From Planctomycetaceae bacterium (lineage in GTDB: Bacteria; Planctomycetota; Planctomycetia; Pirellulales; Pirellulaceae): a stretch of DNA of 10,343 nt. Below the pieces are notes generated by a model that ran no database searches, had not been told where the DNA came from, and was given only the letters and a program-made list of their open reading frames with translations. Below, in pieces: positions 1 to 9,600 of the stretch. The position numbers and the translations under genes are program-made. Within the stretch, counting starts at the first letter, position 1; each line of letters begins with the position of its first letter. The stretch lies in contig NYXM01000097.1 in NCBI GenBank assembly GCA_002685655.1, positions 1 through 10,343 of the forward strand. The letters run 5' to 3'.

Positions 1-2
1 CT

Positions 3-2363
3 GCCAATTGGCTGTCGTTTCATGTCTTATTGGTGGGCTGGACGCTGGTGGTGGCATCTGCCGCTGCCGAATCTTGGTGGCCACAGCGCAATTCCCATTC
101 AGCTCCGCTTTTCGATGGTAGGTCAGCCAACGCGTGGATCTTGATTGGTTGGGGCTGTACGGTTGGTGCAATCGTCGCGGCATTAGCTTTGTACGCTGCC
201 GTTGAAGATCCGACCGGCCCCTGGTGGGCTTTCGGGGCAACCGTGACGATTGCGTTGGCGGCCGGGGCCGCCGCATTACGTGTTCGGAGCCAGTTGCTGG
301 CGTACGCTTCGACGTTGCTGGCGACCGTGGCGGCAACCTACGTCTGGGTCGGTACGATCGACACGAGTCTCGCCGATTCCTCGGAAATGCTGTTACTGGC
401 GCATTGGTTGATCATCACGATGGCGGTTGGCGCAGGATTCTGGCTGGCCATTGAAGTCAACTCGCAACAGCGTCACGACCAACCGTTTCAGCCGGATTCA
501 AATTGGCTTCCGACGCACCGTTGTTTCGCAGCAATTGCGTTGGTCGGTTTGCTGGCAACAACATTGTTGGGTGCGGCGATCGGTGCATTGCAACGTGGGC
601 CAAGCACTCGCCAAGTGGTGGACGTGAGCACGCTGTGGGGGCTGGTTGCGATGGCGGTAACGGGTGCTCTGCTGGTCGCGCTGCTGTGGGACCGACGATC
701 TCGTGCGGCGATATTGAGTCTTTACGCGTGGGGGCTCGCTGCCCAGGCTATGATCATTGATGCGTTTCAATGGCAAGTCGACAACATGGCCTTGGCAGTT
801 GGGATTTCCATTTCCGCATATATCGCACTGACTGGGGCGCTGTGGCGACGGGGTGCCAACCTGTCGGCAATCGGCGTTCGGCTGCAGATTTCCGATCCAG
901 TGGCAGGGTTGCGGCGTACGTCGAACTGGTTGCCGCCACTGACCATACTCGGCGGCGGGTTTGCACTGCTACTTGGATTGGTCCTTGTCTTGGCGCATCC
1001 GGATCGGCCACAACGTGTCTTGACGTCTCCGATCCCGGTGCTGATCGCCATCGGCCTGGGTTGCCTGGCACAGTCGGCCCGCAAGCAGGCCTTTCAATTC
1101 ACTGCCCTGGTGATGCTTGGCCTAAGCTGCGTTTTTCTCAGTTGGGCCGATATCCCGCCCGGTTTGGACGGGCCGCTTTGGCTGAGCCGTGTGATTCGTT
1201 TGCTAATTGTCTGTTGCGCCGTTTCTTTCAGCTACACAATGATTGTGGCACGACGACGCGATTTGTCACCAGAATGGCAGATGTCGTTGAAACGGGTCGG
1301 CCTGTCCGCAGCCGCCTGCGGTCTGCTGGTGTTGGCATCTGTTCTTTTGTTGGAAGCATTCCTCTATCTCGGCAATCCAACACTAGGTGCCCCGATCAGT
1401 GACATTCAACTGGCTGCCGTCTCGGTCGTGATGGTTGGCTTGGTCGCGGCGTTGATTGTGATGGCCGTTCTTCCTGGCCGTGACCCACTAGATTTGCCCG
1501 AGCAAGGTCGGTCCGGCTACGTCTATGCAGCCCAGCTTGCTGGAGGTTTGCTGTTCGCACATATCTACTTGACACGTCCACAGTGGTTCGGGCAATGGGG
1601 TGAATTTTGGCCGTACATCATTCTGTTGATCGCGTTCGCTGGCGCGGGCGTCGGCGAGTTGTTCCAGCGGACGGGGATTCGCGTGCTGGCCGAACCTCTA
1701 CAACGCACCGGGACCTTTCTTCCCTTGCTGCCCGCCATCGGCATGTGGTTCGTTGCATCCAGAAGCGACTATTCGCTCTATTTGTTTGGGGCGGGCATTC
1801 TGTACATGGGGTTGAGTATCGGTCGGAAATCGCTGGCCAGCGCGCTTGCCGCCGGTGTCGCCGCCAACGGTGCCCTTTGGTCCCTGCTGGACGATCGTGG
1901 GCTCGCGCTCTTCAGTCAGCCACAGCTTTGGCTGATTCCGCCGGCTCTGTCTGTGCTGATTGCGGCCGAGATCAACCGCGATCGGCTGCCCGAATCGACC
2001 ATGACGACGCTACGGTACGTCGGCATGATGGTGATCTATCTTAGCTCGGCGGGCGAAATCTTCATTCGAGGGATCGGCCAGGCACTGTGGCCGCCGATGG
2101 TGCTGTTGGGGCTGTCACTGCTGGGTGCCATGGCGGGGATCGTGCTGCGTATCCGAGCGTTCCTGTACTTAGGCGTCACGTTCGTCTTGCTTTCCATGAT
2201 CAGCATGGTTTGGCACGCAGCGCGTTCGATCAATCACGTTTGGCCATGGTGGGCCTTCGGCATCGGGCTGGGAGTGTGCATCCTGGTGTTCTTCGGATTC
2301 TTCGAGAAGAACCGGGACAAGGTGACGGCGTTAGTGGAACGATTGAAAGAGTGGAAACCGTAG
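3..2363 (+). CDS. Large polytopic membrane protein of unrecognised family (5' partial)
   Basis: The frame is open from base 3 with no stop, so the gene begins left of the window; the first possible start inside it, TTG at 30, falls within a hydrophobic segment and is not a convincing start. The visible 787 residues are almost entirely hydrophobic. I count about 25 membrane-spanning segments by eye, joined by short loops, with no soluble domain and no catalytic motif I recognise. The last segment (motif WPWWAFG, bases about 2239-2310) is followed by a short charged tail ending in LKEWKP, which should lie in the cytoplasm by the positive-inside rule. This end resembles the C-terminus of large uncharacterised planctomycete membrane proteins that I remember but cannot name. 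A second WWAFG motif occurs near bases 223-237. A transporter, a glycosyltransferase-like scaffold or a structural membrane protein are all possible; no function is assigned. It ends 166 bp before mqnE. Confidence 0.85.
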   Translation, partial: ANWLSFHVLLVGWTLVVASAAAESWWPQRNSHSAPLFDGRSANAWILIGWGCTVGAIVAALALYAAVEDPTGPWWAFGATVTIALAAGAAALRVRSQLLAYASTLLATVAATYVWVGTIDTSLADSSEMLLLAHWLIITMAVGAGFWLAIEVNSQQRHDQPFQPDSNWLPTHRCFAAIALVGLLATTLLGAAIGALQRGPSTRQVVDVSTLWGLVAMAVTGALLVALLWDRRSRAAILSLYAWGLAAQAMIIDAFQWQVDNMALAVGISISAYIALTGALWRRGANLSAIGVRLQISDPVAGLRRTSNWLPPLTILGGGFALLLGLVLVLAHPDRPQRVLTSPIPVLIAIGLGCLAQSARKQAFQFTALVMLGLSCVFLSWADIPPGLDGPLWLSRVIRLLIVCCAVSFSYTMIVARRRDLSPEWQMSLKRVGLSAAACGLLVLASVLLLEAFLYLGNPTLGAPISDIQLAAVSVVMVGLVAALIVMAVLPGRDPLDLPEQGRSGYVYAAQLAGGLLFAHIYLTRPQWFGQWGEFWPYIILLIAFAGAGVGELFQRTGIRVLAEPLQRTGTFLPLLPAIGMWFVASRSDYSLYLFGAGILYMGLSIGRKSLASALAAGVAANGALWSLLDDRGLALFSQPQLWLIPPALSVLIAAEINRDRLPESTMTTLRYVGMMVIYLSSAGEIFIRGIGQALWPPMVLLGLSLLGAMAGIVLRIRAFLYLGVTFVLLSMISMVWHAARSINHVWPWWAFGIGLGVCILVFFGFFEKNRDKVTALVERLKEWKP

Positions 2364-2511
2364 ACGGTAGGGCCACACTCCGCATTCTTCATCTCGATCT
2401 CCTCTCTCGTCACTTGTCTGCGGGAGTAGGTCGCTGCAATCAGATGGTGATCAAAGATAGGGTCGGTAGACAGTCTGTTAAGACCCGCGTACACTCGACG
2501 GTTGTTAATAC

Positions 2512-2517
2512 AAAGGA
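2512..2517 (+). promoter_or_regulatory. Shine-Dalgarno-like site of mqnE
   Basis: An AAAGGA element sits 12 bases before the ATG at 2530. The spacing is longer than ideal, but no other purine-rich element lies closer. It supports the ATG at 2530, which also gives the N-terminus expected for the family. Confidence 0.5.
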
Positions 2518-2529
2518 ATACCAAATCGC

Positions 2530-3672
2530 ATGATTCGCAGCAGCCAACAGACCATCGAGAGCATCCGTGAAAGGGCCGTTGCAGGTGAGCGTCTGTCGTT
2601 CGAAGATGGCCTGTTTCTTTACGAGCCCACGACACCGCTGCACGAACTTGGCGAACTGGCGAACCTGGTTCGCGAGCGTAAGAATGGTAACCGGGCGTAT
2701 TACAACATTAATACCCATTTGAACGCCACCAACGCCTGCGTCTATCGCTGCACGTTTTGCGCATTTCGGGCCGACCTGCGTGATTCGCGTGCGTACGTGA
2801 TGAGCGACGAGGAGATCCTTGCACGAGGTGGCGAAGCGGTCGAAAACGGCTGTACGGAATTACACATCGTCGGCGGTCTGCATCACCAGAAGCCTTACGA
2901 CTGGTATCTGAACTGCGTGCAGATTTTGCACGACGCCTATCCAGGCCTGCATTTGAAGGCGTGGACGGGCGTCGAAATCAATTGGTTCGAGTTTCTTACC
3001 AAGAGGCCGGTCCGCGCCATCTTGAAGGAGATGGTCGATGCCGGATTGGGCAGTATGCCCGGCGGCGGTGCCGAGATCTTCCATCCGGAAGTTCGCGACA
3101 AGATCTGTGAACACAAGTCGGACGCATCGAAGTGGCTGGACATTCACCGTGCGGCGCACGAACTGGGGCTAAAGACCAATTGCACGATGCTGTACGGTCA
3201 TATCGAAAATGCCTACCACCGCATCGATCATCTGATTCGGCTCCGTGAATTGCAGGATGAGACGGGTGGATTTCAAACATTTATTCCGCTCGCCTTTCAC
3301 CCGGAAAATACGGGCCTGGCTCACATCGAAAAACCGTCCTCGATCATGGACTTGCGGACGATGGCGATCGGCCGACTGATGCTCGATAATATTCCACACA
3401 TCAAGGCCTATTGGATCATGTTGGGCGTCGGCACGGCTCAAACTGCCCTATCCTACGGCGCCGATGATTTGGATGGGACGGTCCGCCACGAGCTGATCTA
3501 TCACGACGCTGGTGCCACGACGCCGGAGCTCTTGTCCGTGGAAGATATCCGTCGTCTGATTGTTGAGGCAGGACGCGAGCCGGTGGAACGAGACACACTG
3601 TATAACCGCATCGAACGTGATCCTGCCGATATGCGAAGGTGGCACGTCGCCGAACCCGTCGCTACGGACTAG
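2530..3672 (+). CDS. mqnE: Aminofutalosine synthase MqnE (radical SAM)
   Basis: MqnE makes 6-amino-6-deoxyfutalosine: the 5'-deoxyadenosyl radical of S-adenosylmethionine adds to 3-[(1-carboxyvinyl)oxy]benzoate. This is an early step of the futalosine route to menaquinone and takes place in the cytoplasm. The 380-residue protein has the usual length. The radical SAM motif CxxxCxxC is present at Cys70, Cys74 and Cys77, inside a TNACVYRCTFCAF context, and should bind a [4Fe-4S] cluster. Further family signatures are ELHIVGGLH (about 114-122), PGGGAEIF (177-184) and the TFIPLAFHPENTGL segment (about 253-266). These favour MqnE over the related MqnC, which catalyses the later dehypoxanthine futalosine cyclisation. 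No other mqn gene is visible, so the pathway is probably dispersed in this genome. The start is the ATG after the weak AAAGGA site. The kinase gene begins 85 bp downstream. Confidence 0.95.
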   Translation: MIRSSQQTIESIRERAVAGERLSFEDGLFLYEPTTPLHELGELANLVRERKNGNRAYYNINTHLNATNACVYRCTFCAFRADLRDSRAYVMSDEEILARGGEAVENGCTELHIVGGLHHQKPYDWYLNCVQILHDAYPGLHLKAWTGVEINWFEFLTKRPVRAILKEMVDAGLGSMPGGGAEIFHPEVRDKICEHKSDASKWLDIHRAAHELGLKTNCTMLYGHIENAYHRIDHLIRLRELQDETGGFQTFIPLAFHPENTGLAHIEKPSSIMDLRTMAIGRLMLDNIPHIKAYWIMLGVGTAQTALSYGADDLDGTVRHELIYHDAGATTPELLSVEDIRRLIVEAGREPVERDTLYNRIERDPADMRRWHVAEPVATD

Positions 3673-3736
3673 ATGCGCGGACTTCGTTCCACCGCGCCGG
3701 CTGCCTGTGATTCGTCTGTATTCTCGTCGTGATCTT

Positions 3737-3749
3737 CCACAAATTGTGG
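3737..3749 (+). repeat. 13-bp perfect inverted repeat before the kinase start
   Basis: CCACAA and TTGTGG flank a single central A, giving a perfect dyad that ends 8 bases before the ATG at 3758. The position would suit an operator or a small structure masking ribosome access. It could equally be chance, because only one copy is seen here. It lies where a Shine-Dalgarno sequence would be expected, and no good one is present. Confidence 0.3.
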
Positions 3750-3757
3750 TAGAGTCG

Positions 3758-6445
3758 ATGAAGTTGATGGATTTCGGTTTTGGTACGGCGGGGAGCAAGT
3801 CGGTGGGCGAGAACACCGCAGCAAAGAACACGGCAGACGAAAGCCCCGTCGATCGTTGGCGACACATCAAACGCGTGTTCCTGCAAGCCCTCGAGGTTTC
3901 CGAAGGTGAACGCAACGCCTATTTAAGTAGAGCTTGTGGCATCGACGAGGCATTGCAGACCGAAGTCGAGTCACTGCTCAAACGTCACGTTCAGGCAGTC
4001 GAAGGTGGTTTTCTCGACGACCTATCGGAAAGTTCTTCACCACGAGCTGTCTTGGAGGCAATGGCCGCCGCGCTGGACGTCACTTCGGAACATACTTTGA
4101 AGGACGACCGCACTGGCGAGCGGCCCACGCATGCGGAACCGGGAATCACCGACGTTCTCATCGATGACCGTTTTGGCGACTACCGGCTGCTTGAAACGAT
4201 CGGTCAAGGTGGCATGGGAGTCGTCTATCGTGCCCGCCAGATCAGCCTGAACCGCATAGTCGCCCTGAAGATGATTCGGGCCGGGCGGTTTTCCACAGAA
4301 GGCGAGATAGAACGGTTTGCCCGTGAAGCCGAAGCCGCCGCCGGCTTGACGCACCCTGGCATCGTGCCCGTTTTCGAAATCGGTGAACAAGAAGGACATC
4401 ATTACTTCACGATGGCTCTTGTTGACGGACTGAGCCTGGCGGATCATCTGAAGGACGCGGGTGGGCCTCTCGAACCAAAGCCGGCCACCGAGCTGATTCG
4501 CGCGGTCGCCAACGCCGTGCAATATGCGCACGAACATGGTGTCATTCACCGCGATCTCAAGCCAGCCAATATTCTGCTGGACGAACACGCAATGCCGCGC
4601 GTCGTCGATTTTGGTTTGGCCAAGCAGATCGAAACGGAGAGCGGCCTGACGTTCACGGGGCAGGTTCTCGGAACGCCGAGCTTCATGTCGCCGGAACAGG
4701 CCGCGGGCGCGACCACTCAAGTGGGGCCGTCCGCCGATGTCTACGCGCTTGGTGCCGTGCTGTACGCCTTGCTGACGGGCCGACCGCCATTTAGCGCCGC
4801 CAGTGTCACGGAAACCCTTCGTCAGGTGCAACATGACGAGCCAGTGCGTCCCCGGCAACTGAATTCCGCGCTGCCTAAAGACCTGGAAACCATCTGCTTG
4901 AAGTGCTTGGCAAAGGAACCGTCAAAACGGTATGCATCGGCCCAGGACATGGCGGACGAGCTGACTCGTTATCTGTCGGGGCGGCCCATCCTGGCTCGCC
5001 CGGTCGGCCCGTTTGCAGTCGTCGCGCGCTGGTGCCGGAGGAACCCGCTGGCAGCGTCCTTCATGGCCTTTGTGGCGATCTTTGTTCCCGTCGTGATCAC
5101 GCTGCTGATGTTGATGAACCTTCATCTAACGCGAGAATCACAGCGGGCTTACCGCAGTTTTCGTGCGGCGAAAAATGCTGTCGATGAACAGTTCACGCTA
5201 GTCAGTGAAGAGACGCTGCTGGATCGGCCTGGCTTACAGCCACTTCGCCGGCAACTACTGCTGGGATCGCAGAAATACTATGAAGAATTCCTGGCAACTC
5301 AAGGTGACGATCCGACTCTGCAAGCCGAAGCCGCACTGATTAATTTCCGCCTCGGTGTCATCACGGCGGCGCTCAGCACCGATGGCGATCTAGATGCCTA
5401 CGCAGAGGCCAACACGTACCTCGCAACTGCGCGACGCATCTACGAAGGGCTTCCGGGCCGAGGCCATCCACGAGTACTCGAGGGACTCGGCAATGTCTGG
5501 ACACGTATCGGCCAGATCCACAACAAACTGCAGCAAAATCAACAAGAGCTTGACGCGTTTCGCACTGCACTCGCCTTCCGAACGCGGCTGGTTAAGATTG
5601 AATCAACCGTCGAGAATCAACGCCTGCTGGCCAACGCACAAATGAACCTCGGCCAAGCACTTCTGCCAATCGATCCGATCCAGCTGTCGCCACAACTTGG
5701 CGTAGCTCTAGACCATCTCCAAACCGCTCAGTCAATCCGCGAACGTCTTCTCGTACAAGAACCAGACAATGCAAAAGTCGTGCGAGATCAGGTCAAGGGT
5801 TACATCTTGATGGCAGACTCGGTCGTTGATGATCGAGAACGCGCCGTTGAACGGATTTTGATGGCAGCTTTCCAGACGCTCGATGCACAATCCCAAAGAG
5901 AAGCTCCCACGCTGGAAGACACGTTCCTTCGCGCGATCATCGCCAGACGGCTGGGCGCCGTCGTCGCCGACACCGCAAGAAGTTCGGATGATTTGATTCG
6001 TGCCCGCGACTTTTTCGAACAAGCTCTGAACACCTTAGACCCGCTGGCCGCTGAGAACCCACAAGTTGTCGATTACTTGTCCGCACTCGCGGCAACTCAC
6101 TATGACTCCGCGTTAGTTCTGCACGACCTGCAGGCTGTCGAAGAGTCCCGTGAGCGTCTGCACACCACCCTCAGGCTACTGGCTCCGCTGATCAAAGGCC
6201 GCAATCCCGACGACATTCTCCGTTGGGCTGGTGCCCACACCATTCTTGCCGAAATGGAGCCACCCAACTCGACCGCCGCGATTACGCACCTGCACGAGGC
6301 ACGGACGTTTCTGATCGAAAAGATTGATGCAATTTCGAACGCCGCCGATGCTGATGCGGTGCTTGAGGAATACCGAGCGGCACTCGAAGAAATCGAACAA
6401 ATCCTGTCAGACCGACCGAGGGCATTGGATAGCGCGGCATCCTGA
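3758..6445 (+). CDS. Membrane-anchored Ser/Thr protein kinase with TPR-like C-terminal domain
   Basis: This is a Hanks-type kinase that should phosphorylate Ser/Thr of unknown partners in response to a signal sensed by its C-terminal half. From the chosen ATG it has 895 residues. Residues about 32-80 (DRWRHIKRVF...EVESLLKRH) are the helical module often found ahead of planctomycete and acidobacterial kinases. The kinase domain spans about 141-405: glycine loop GQGGMG 149-154, ATP-binding Lys171, catalytic HRDLKPAN 264-271 with Asp266, DFG 284-286, and SPEQ (the APE position) 311-314. All key residues are intact, so it should be active. The RYLSGRPI...RWCRRNPLAAS linker leads to one membrane span at about 434-457. 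The rest (about 460-895) is helical and TPR-like, with alanine- and leucine-rich repeats, and should lie outside the cytoplasm. The frame extends upstream to 3560 inside mqnE, but that part has no kinase-family similarity. ATG 3758 is therefore preferred; GTG 3746 and ATG 3767 are alternatives. Confidence 0.93.
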   Translation: MKLMDFGFGTAGSKSVGENTAAKNTADESPVDRWRHIKRVFLQALEVSEGERNAYLSRACGIDEALQTEVESLLKRHVQAVEGGFLDDLSESSSPRAVLEAMAAALDVTSEHTLKDDRTGERPTHAEPGITDVLIDDRFGDYRLLETIGQGGMGVVYRARQISLNRIVALKMIRAGRFSTEGEIERFAREAEAAAGLTHPGIVPVFEIGEQEGHHYFTMALVDGLSLADHLKDAGGPLEPKPATELIRAVANAVQYAHEHGVIHRDLKPANILLDEHAMPRVVDFGLAKQIETESGLTFTGQVLGTPSFMSPEQAAGATTQVGPSADVYALGAVLYALLTGRPPFSAASVTETLRQVQHDEPVRPRQLNSALPKDLETICLKCLAKEPSKRYASAQDMADELTRYLSGRPILARPVGPFAVVARWCRRNPLAASFMAFVAIFVPVVITLLMLMNLHLTRESQRAYRSFRAAKNAVDEQFTLVSEETLLDRPGLQPLRRQLLLGSQKYYEEFLATQGDDPTLQAEAALINFRLGVITAALSTDGDLDAYAEANTYLATARRIYEGLPGRGHPRVLEGLGNVWTRIGQIHNKLQQNQQELDAFRTALAFRTRLVKIESTVENQRLLANAQMNLGQALLPIDPIQLSPQLGVALDHLQTAQSIRERLLVQEPDNAKVVRDQVKGYILMADSVVDDRERAVERILMAAFQTLDAQSQREAPTLEDTFLRAIIARRLGAVVADTARSSDDLIRARDFFEQALNTLDPLAAENPQVVDYLSALAATHYDSALVLHDLQAVEESRERLHTTLRLLAPLIKGRNPDDILRWAGAHTILAEMEPPNSTAAITHLHEARTFLIEKIDAISNAADADAVLEEYRAALEEIEQILSDRPRALDSAAS

Positions 6446-6612
6446 TGGGTTACACCTTATCTTCTGCCGCCACTGAAATGCGGTCCAGTTCTTTCCGTTC
6501 ACTTTTTGCAGGCAATCCGACGGTCAGTCAACTATGCTGCAACGAGGGTCCCGTCGTACGCCTGTCGAGCTTTCTCTGGCCCGAATATCTCGCCGGGGCG
6601 AATACGCACTGA
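6445..6612 (+). CDS. Possible 55-residue ORF overlapping the kinase stop (doubtful)
   Basis: An ATG overlaps the kinase stop codon (TGATG), the arrangement typical of translational coupling, and opens a 55-codon frame. The product has no recognisable motif, no membrane segment and two adjacent cysteines (about 31-32). About 58 percent of its third codon positions are G or C, which does not distinguish it from non-coding DNA. It occupies most of the 206-bp gap before the protease gene. The arrangement could easily be chance. Confidence 0.15.
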   Translation: MGYTLSSAATEMRSSSFRSLFAGNPTVSQLCCNEGPVVRLSSFLWPEYLAGANTH

Positions 6613-6651
6613 CACTGACACCAACATCAAGTGAATTCGAAAGCACCCACA

Positions 6652-9600
6652 ATGCCACGTTCGATCATTCTTGTCACATCTTTGATTTTCCTTGTTGGCG
6701 CCGAACAGATCACAGCCAGCGATACGATTCAACTGGCCTCTTCACCCGCGTTGTCTTCCGACGGCAAGACACTGGCGTTTTCGTGGGCAGGCGATGTCTG
6801 GACGGTGCCAACTAAGGGAGGAAACGCCACGCGATTAACGAATTCACCAAGCCGCGAAGGCAATCCGAAGTTCTCGCCCAACGGCAAGTCCATCGCGCTG
6901 ACCAGTGATCGTACCGGCAGCGAACAAGTCTTCGTCGTTGGCGTGGCGGGCGGCGAACCGACTCAGCTAACGTTTCATAGCGAAGGTTGCACTTTGGATG
7001 ATTGGTTCCCCAACGGAAAGTCGCTACTGATCCGTGCCAGCCGAGATCACTTTTGGAGGAGACCGGAACGTTTCTTTCGGATCAGTTCCAGCGATCGTTC
7101 GACGGAAGAATTGCTTTTCGACGCCTATGGGTCAGCAGGCCAGCTCTCACCCGACGGCAACGAACTCCTCTTTACTCGAGAGGGTGAACGGTGGTGGCGG
7201 CAAGGATATCGTGGTAGTCGGACCAGCCAGATCTGGATAGCTGATCTAAAGACCGGGGCGTTCACTGAAGTCGTCAAGCGTCCCACGGAATCACGCACCC
7301 CGCTATGGCAACCCGATGGCAAAGGAATTTTCTACGTCAGCGCCCAAAGTGGTTCACGCAATATCTGGCAGCGAAACTTGGAAGACGAACAAGAACAGCA
7401 GCTGACTTCGTTCGACAAGGATCTTCTGCTGTGGCCATGCATCTCACGCGATGGTTCAATGATTGTCTTTCGACACTTCGCTGATTTTTATCGGCTGGCG
7501 ACCGATGGCGATGGCAAGCCACAGAAGATCAACATCACGGCAGACGTCGATCGGGTCAAGAAACTAGTCCAACGGCGCACGCTCACAGCGGCGACAGATG
7601 TTGGGTTCACTTCCGACGGCCTGGAAATCGCCTTCATCGCGGGAGGTGATGTATGGGTGATGGACACCGAGTTGCGCGAGCCTCGGCAGGTCACAAACAC
7701 ACCCGAAGAAGAACGCGAACCTGGGTTCTCCCCCGACGGCAAGACGATTGTCTATCTGAGCGATGCGGGCGGACAGAGCGATATCTGGCAAGCCACGCGT
7801 GGCGACGAAGACAAATACTGGTGGCAAAATGACACGTTCAAGCTTGAGGCACTCACCAAGACGGCTGAGGTCGAGTCGGATCTGCAATGGAGCCCCGCCG
7901 GCAACGTAATCGGTTTCGTTCGCGAGAGGGGCGATCTGTGGGTCATGAAGCCAGATGGCAAAGAGGTGCGCCGCCTGTTTCGATCGTGGAACTCTCCGGA
8001 CTACGACTGGTCTCCCGATGGCAAATGGCTTGTTTACGCACTGAGCGACGGCGAGTTCAATCGTGACATCTACCTCCTCCCACTGGACGGTTCGCGCGAG
8101 GCGTTCAATTTATCCCGGCATCCGGACAACGATGGTAGTCCACGCTGGTCGCCTGATGGCAAAATGATCGCCTTTACCGGTCGGCGTGTCGGTAGCGAGG
8201 TCGATATCTACTATGTATTCTTGCAAGCGAAAGAGAGCGAAGAAACGTCACGCGATCGCAAGCTTGTCAAGGCGATCGAGAAGCTGCAGAAAGCACGCAA
8301 GACAAAGTCGGATCAAAAGTCTGAGCCTACGGCGAACAAGAGTGGCCACGAAGAGAAGACCAAGGATGGCCAGACCGACGCGAAATCGGTAGCTGCAGCC
8401 GACGAACAAGACGCCGCTGACAAAGACAAGTCTGATAAGGAGAATCCGGACTCCAAGCTGCCAGAGGTCAAAATCGACTTCGACCGAATTCACCAGCGGC
8501 TGCGACGCGTGTCGATCGCCGACACCAGCGAAGGCGGGCTGTTCTGGTCGCATGATTCGAAAAAGCTCGTGTTTACAGCGACCATTGATGGCAAGCGCGG
8601 AACCTATACGATTTCACCTCCGGAAGAGCTCAGCGCCAAATTGCTCACCGCCCAAACCGGTCGCAACCCAGTTTGGTTGTCGAAGGGTAATCAAATCGTC
8701 TGGCTCGGCAACGGCACGCCGGCGAGTGTTACGGATTCGGGCAAGGTAACGTCCTACGATTTCTCCGCTGCACAAGCAGTCGACATCGCGGCCCGGAACC
8801 AGGCCGCGTTTGATCAATGTTGGCAGGCCATGCGAGATCGCTTCTACGATGGCACGTTGAATCATCGCAACTGGGACGCCATTCGTCGCAAGTACCAGCC
8901 ACTGGCAGCCCAGGCGGTCGACGGCAACATGTTCTCTGAAGTCGTTAATCTGATGCTGGGCGAACTGAACGGTTCACACTTGGGTTTCATTCGCACTGGC
9001 AACAGCAGTGCCGACGACGACGATTGGCGCGAGACCACAGCTCATCTTGGCGTCCGTTTTGAAAGCGAGCACAAGGGACCGGGTTGGCGAATCAAGGATG
9101 TGATTCCAGATAGCCCGGCAGACAAGGTTGCAGCCAAGCTGGTGGCTGGCGAAACGATTCTGTCGATTGATGGCCAGATCGTCGATCCGGCTCTGGATGT
9201 CACGACCGAGCTCAACGGCCGCTCGAGTCGTGACATTCTTCTCCGAGTTCGCAACATCGAAGGCGAAGACCGCGACGTGGCCATTCGCCCGATCAGCTAC
9301 TCGGCAGCCCGATCGCTGTTGTATGAAATGTGGATTGACAACAACCAGCGGCGAGTCGACGAGGCGTCTGGAGGCAAGCTTGGCTATATGCACATTCGCG
9401 GTATGAACATGACCAGTTTCTATCGTTTTGAACGCGAACTGTATGCAGTCGGTGCCGGAAAAGACGGCATTGTGATCGACGTTCGCGAGAACGGAGGTGG
9501 TTCGACAACGGATCATCTGTTGACAGTACTGACTCAGCCGGCCCATGCGATCACGGTGCCGCGAGGCGGTGTGATGGGCTATCCCCAAGATCGGTCGGTC

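Noticed and set aside
770..1402. 210-codon plus-strand ORF within the membrane protein gene
   Set aside because: It is out of frame with a continuous hydrophobic coding sequence, and its Arg/Gly/Ser-rich product is typical of a shadow frame.
2459..2487. Nested inverted repeats (GGGTC/GACCC around AGAC-A-GTCT) in the gap before mqnE
   Set aside because: The arms are only 4-5 bp with unpaired interiors and no T-tract follows, so neither a terminator nor a riboswitch can be supported.
3560..3757. Upstream extension of the kinase frame to 3560, overlapping the end of mqnE by over 110 bases
   Set aside because: The extra 66 residues show no kinase-family features, and the conserved N-terminal helical motif begins after ATG 3758. 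The overlap is best seen as frame extension by chance.
4037..4858. 273-codon minus-strand ORF opposite the kinase domain
   Set aside because: It lies wholly antisense to the conserved kinase catalytic core and is explained by codon bias of the plus-strand gene.
6505..6540. Promoter-like TTGCAG and TATGCT upstream of the protease gene
   Set aside because: The two elements are 21 bases apart, too far for a standard sigma-70 promoter, and both match the consensus only partly.
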